NCBI GenBank assembly: GCA_910584655.1
Contig: CAJUBJ010000006.1
Location: 60,718-124,717 of the forward strand
Length of the DNA: 64,000 nucleotides
Direction of reading: 5' to 3'
DNA from: an uncultured Bacilli bacterium
Lineage (GTDB): Bacteria > Bacillota_I > Bacilli_A > RF39 > UBA660
Part shown: one piece after another, positions 61,833-64,000 of the stretch
Position numbering within the stretch: the first letter of the stretch is position 1
Layout: each line of letters opens with the position of its first letter
Made by a program: the position numbers and the translations under genes
The notes under the pieces: generated by a model
The model's input: the letters and a program-made list of their open reading frames with translations, nothing else
Databases searched by the model: none
What the model was told of the DNA's origin: nothing

Positions 61833-62891
61833 TTATTCAGTCTCCGTTAAATCTACATTTTCTTCTTTTATTAAATCGGCAAAATCAATCTTAAATTTTT
61901 CAATAGATTTCTTTTTAGCGTCTTCATATACATTTCGAGCATTACATACTGCCTTGTATACATGTTTTATACGACATACGTTTTCGTTATCAAATAAGGC
62001 ATATGTGAAAGCATTAGAAAGAATTGTTAAGCAAATATCTGGGTATCTTGATGATATTTCGTATACTCTTTTATATTCATCTGTCATATCAACAATAAAA
62101 GTCATTATTCTTTCTATTACATAATCTGTATAATCAAAATGAACACCTGTTTTTGCTTCTATTTTAGGATATGTTCCCATAAGAATTTTTACACAAGTAG
62201 GTTGATCGGCTTCTACTACATCAATTTTTTGAAAACGTCTTAAGAAAGCACGATCCTTTAAAATATATTGTTCATATTCTTCATCAGTAGTGGCACCAAT
62301 CATTTTTATCTCTCCTCGGTCCAATCCTGCTTTAAACATGTTTGCAAAATCGATACCACTTTCTCCGCCATCTTTATTTACTAAGACATGTGTTTCATCA
62401 AGAAATACTATTGTCTTTGGACGACTAGCAAGTTCTTTTACTAGAAGGTCTACTCTACTTTCAATTTGACCATTTGACTCAGTTTTACCTAATAATGAAG
62501 TTACATTAAGTTTAAAAATTTTATATCCTTCTAATGCATTTGGAACCATATGCTTTTGAATACGATATGCAACTCCTTCGACAATTGATGTTTTACCTAC
62601 ACCAGCTTTACCAACTAAAAGTGCGCTTTTTTCTGGAGTTAAAAGTGTCATAATAACTTGTTTAATTTCTTCATCACGTCCAATAGATGGATCTGTAATG
62701 TATTCTCTACTTGTTAAGTCTTGAGCATATCTATCTAAGATACTAACAAAAGTATTGTTTCCAAAAGAAACTCCACTACTTTTTTCTGGTTCATTTAATT
62801 GCTCAACTTCTGGATTAGGAACAAATTTTTTTTGTCCACCAACTTGATATTTTATAGGTTGTGGTCTTCCTTTTTCTAAAGATTCATTCAT
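61833..62891 (-). CDS. AAA+ ATPase, single ClpA/B D1-like domain
   Basis: 352 aa. After a 60-residue N-terminal part comes 'LDRYAQDLTSREYITDPSIG' then 'RDEEIKQVIMTLL', 'LLVGKAGVGKTSIVEGVAYR' (Walker A), 'TIVFLDETHVLV' (Walker B), and 'IGATTDEEYEQYILKDRAFL' then 'RRFQ' (sensor 1/arginine finger). This is the first AAA domain of Clp ATPases without the second. 'FLDETH' has T where Clp has A/C. No ClpP-binding loop is seen. Followed on the same strand by... it follows the amidoligase gene and is probably cotranscribed. ATG behind AAGGTGAT. Confidence 0.88.
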   Translation of the reverse strand: MNESLEKGRPQPIKYQVGGQKKFVPNPEVEQLNEPEKSSGVSFGNNTFVSILDRYAQDLTSREYITDPSIGRDEEIKQVIMTLLTPEKSALLVGKAGVGKTSIVEGVAYRIQKHMVPNALEGYKIFKLNVTSLLGKTESNGQIESRVDLLVKELASRPKTIVFLDETHVLVNKDGGESGIDFANMFKAGLDRGEIKMIGATTDEEYEQYILKDRAFLRRFQKIDVVEADQPTCVKILMGTYPKIEAKTGVHFDYTDYVIERIMTFIVDMTDEYKRVYEISSRYPDICLTILSNAFTYALFDNENVCRIKHVYKAVCNARNVYEDAKKKSIEKFKIDFADLIKEENVDLTETE

Positions 62892-62943
62892 ATAAATCAC
62901 CTTTTATAATTATAACATATTATTAATATAACTATGTATTCTT

Positions 62944-63798
62944 TTACTTATTTGAACCAATATATTGATGTAAAAAACTTGTTTTGTCTAACTGCTTACT
63001 AAAAATCTGTTTTGATAATTTAAGTGCTTTTTCTTCTCTTGAAAGTTCATAACTTTCTAATATATTAATTTTAGAATATGATGAAATGTATTCGTTTAGT
63101 TCTTGTAAATCATATTTTCTTTTAGTTATTGCTTCTATTAAATAATAGAATAATGTTATGTAGTTTTGCCATAATATTGGATTGTATGTTCCATTAGGAG
63201 TTCTAAATTCAATTAAATCTTTACTTTTATTTTTGAAGATAATACCATATCTTTTATTATTGCTAAATCTTTCTAATATGAATTCTTTATCTGGTTCATC
63301 AAAGTTAAGGACATCTTTTAAAGCTAAGATAATTGGTGAGGCATACATATCTAATGATTCTCTATAGTTAGCATTTTCTCCTTTAGAAAAACGATATATG
63401 ATATCTTCATAATAAGCATATAGTTTTAAGAAAGTTATTCTATCTTCCGAAGTTGGAAGTAACGAGCCATCAAAATTCACTTGAAAGCTACAGTTATCGA
63501 AAGTCGGACTTAGCTTTTTTATCATTTGAGCTAATTTTTTTAATAAAATCCATGTTTTCTTTTCATTATATAAAACAGGTGTTACTATTTCAGCATTTTT
63601 ATCTTTCATTAATGACCTATCATCTTTGACATACCAATGTTGACCAAATTGATTTCTTACGTATCTACTAATTAAATCATAATTAACATTTTCTAATTCT
63701 ATTTCTAAACCAAAACGTGCATTTTTAGGTAATGTTAATATTGAGCGATAAGAAAGTGGATTATTAACTAACTGATTTTGAATATTAGAATTTAACAT
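62944..63798 (-). CDS. Amidoligase-family enzyme
   Basis: 284 aa. 'ARFGLEIELENVNYD', 'WYVKDDRSL', 'AEIVTPVLYN' and 'CSFQVNFDGSLL' are the conserved blocks of the amidoligase (COOH-NH2 ligase) family, with 'LIEFRTPNGTYN' near the end. The fold is that of glutamine synthetase/GCS. Such enzymes are predicted to join amines to carboxylates on peptides or proteins, with ATP. It lies 52 nt upstream of the AAA+ gene. ATG at 63798 behind AGGTGAT. The acceptor is unknown. Confidence 0.85.
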   Translation of the reverse strand: MLNSNIQNQLVNNPLSYRSILTLPKNARFGLEIELENVNYDLISRYVRNQFGQHWYVKDDRSLMKDKNAEIVTPVLYNEKKTWILLKKLAQMIKKLSPTFDNCSFQVNFDGSLLPTSEDRITFLKLYAYYEDIIYRFSKGENANYRESLDMYASPIILALKDVLNFDEPDKEFILERFSNNKRYGIIFKNKSKDLIEFRTPNGTYNPILWQNYITLFYYLIEAITKRKYDLQELNEYISSYSKINILESYELSREEKALKLSKQIFSKQLDKTSFLHQYIGSNK

Positions 63799-63886
63799 AA
63801 TATCACCTGGATTCATATTTTATAAAAGAAATTTTGATAAGTCAAATAAACATATTTATTTTAAATCAGTATAAATTTATACATGA

Positions 63887-63913
63887 AAAAAGCAAGTATT
63901 GAAACTTGCTTAA
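63887..63913 (-). terminator. Terminator of tRNA-Asn
   Basis: AAGCAAGT and ACTTGCTT pair around about 6 bases, followed by a T run, just past the CCA on the minus strand. Confidence 0.8.
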
Positions 63914-63922
63914 TATTCTTAA

Positions 63923-63998
63923 TGGCGCCTGATGTAGGACTCGAACCTACGACCTAACGGTTAACAGCCGTGCGCTCTACCGACTGAGCTAATCAGGC
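63923..63998 (-). tRNA. tRNA-Asn (GTT)
   Basis: Complete cloverleaf on the minus strand: acceptor GCCTGAT/ATCAGGC, D arm with AGCTCAG, anticodon loop with GTT, T arm GTAGG-TTCGAGT-CCTAC, discriminator G, encoded CCA. Confidence 0.97.
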
Positions 63999-64000
63999 AT

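Noticed and set aside
1..64000. Genetic code 4 (TGA = Trp)
   Set aside because: Two genes look broken by TGA, but tryptophan is TGG throughout, long genes are uninterrupted under the standard code, and the 20400 gene ends in TGA inside its own terminator. A recent transfer from a code-4 organism is not excluded for the two genes.

Overview
The window is strongly AT-rich. Most genes have good AGGAGG-type ribosome binding sites, and terminators are short hairpins followed by T runs. The gene set (AddAB, ABC-F, YitT, PrsW, phosphoketolase, FolD, MazG-like, LPxTG-like surface proteins) points to a low-GC Gram-positive bacterium of the Bacilli/Mollicutes-related gut lineages (RF39 or Erysipelotrichia-like). 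I cannot fix the species. The code reads as standard bacterial: tryptophan is TGG, and TGA is very rare even as a stop.

Region by region. 1-4.3 kb: minus-strand housekeeping and unknown genes (DUF1292, MazG-like, YnbB-type PLP enzyme, SDR). 4.5-11.3 kb: a UvrD-like helicase that appears to start at ATT, and a TetR regulator divergent from an MMPL exporter plus a secreted repeat protein, with two perfect palindromic operators between them. 11.3-18.9 kb: YgjV-like membrane protein, CAP/SCP surface protein, phosphoketolase, surface proteins, and a VWA gene divergent from a small DNA-binding-like gene. 18.9-34.4 kb: minus-strand genes including three members of an unrecognised coiled-coil protein family, two glycosyltransferase genes, a thioesterase, a lipoprotein and a reduced addBA operon. 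34.6-37.7 kb: an RNase R whose N-terminal RNA-binding module is duplicated.

38.0-51.9 kb is the accessory region. A very small integrative element of about 2.65 kb sits in the 3' end of tRNA-His. It is bounded by a 21-bp direct repeat and encodes a tyrosine recombinase, a small ribbon-helix-helix-like protein and a phiX gpA/microvirus-VP4-like HUH replication protein, with origin-like hairpins. Next come the scar of another element (attenuator-like leader with a 9-codon peptide and the first residues of a serine recombinase), small zinc-ribbon genes, a DUF4238 gene, and an Abi_2/AbiF-type HEPN gene flanked by two RNA hairpins with the same loop and covarying stems. Further on are a GH10-like hydrolase, GNAT, a possible ADP-ribosyltransferase-like protein, UMPH-1-type nucleotidase, radical SAM, PrsW, and a broken ADP-ribosylglycohydrolase with an unusual C-terminal HExxH domain.

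52-64 kb returns to core-like genes: thioredoxin-like protein, FolD, ABC-F, YitT, MazG-like, HD hydrolase, PAP2 phosphatase, an ABC exporter operon, an orphan 2,4-diaminopentanoate dehydrogenase-like gene, an AAA+ ATPase next to an amidoligase, and tRNA-Asn.

The best candidates for something undescribed are the Abi gene with paired covarying RNAs, the miniature tRNA-His element, the three-member coiled-coil family, and the AAA+/amidoligase pair.
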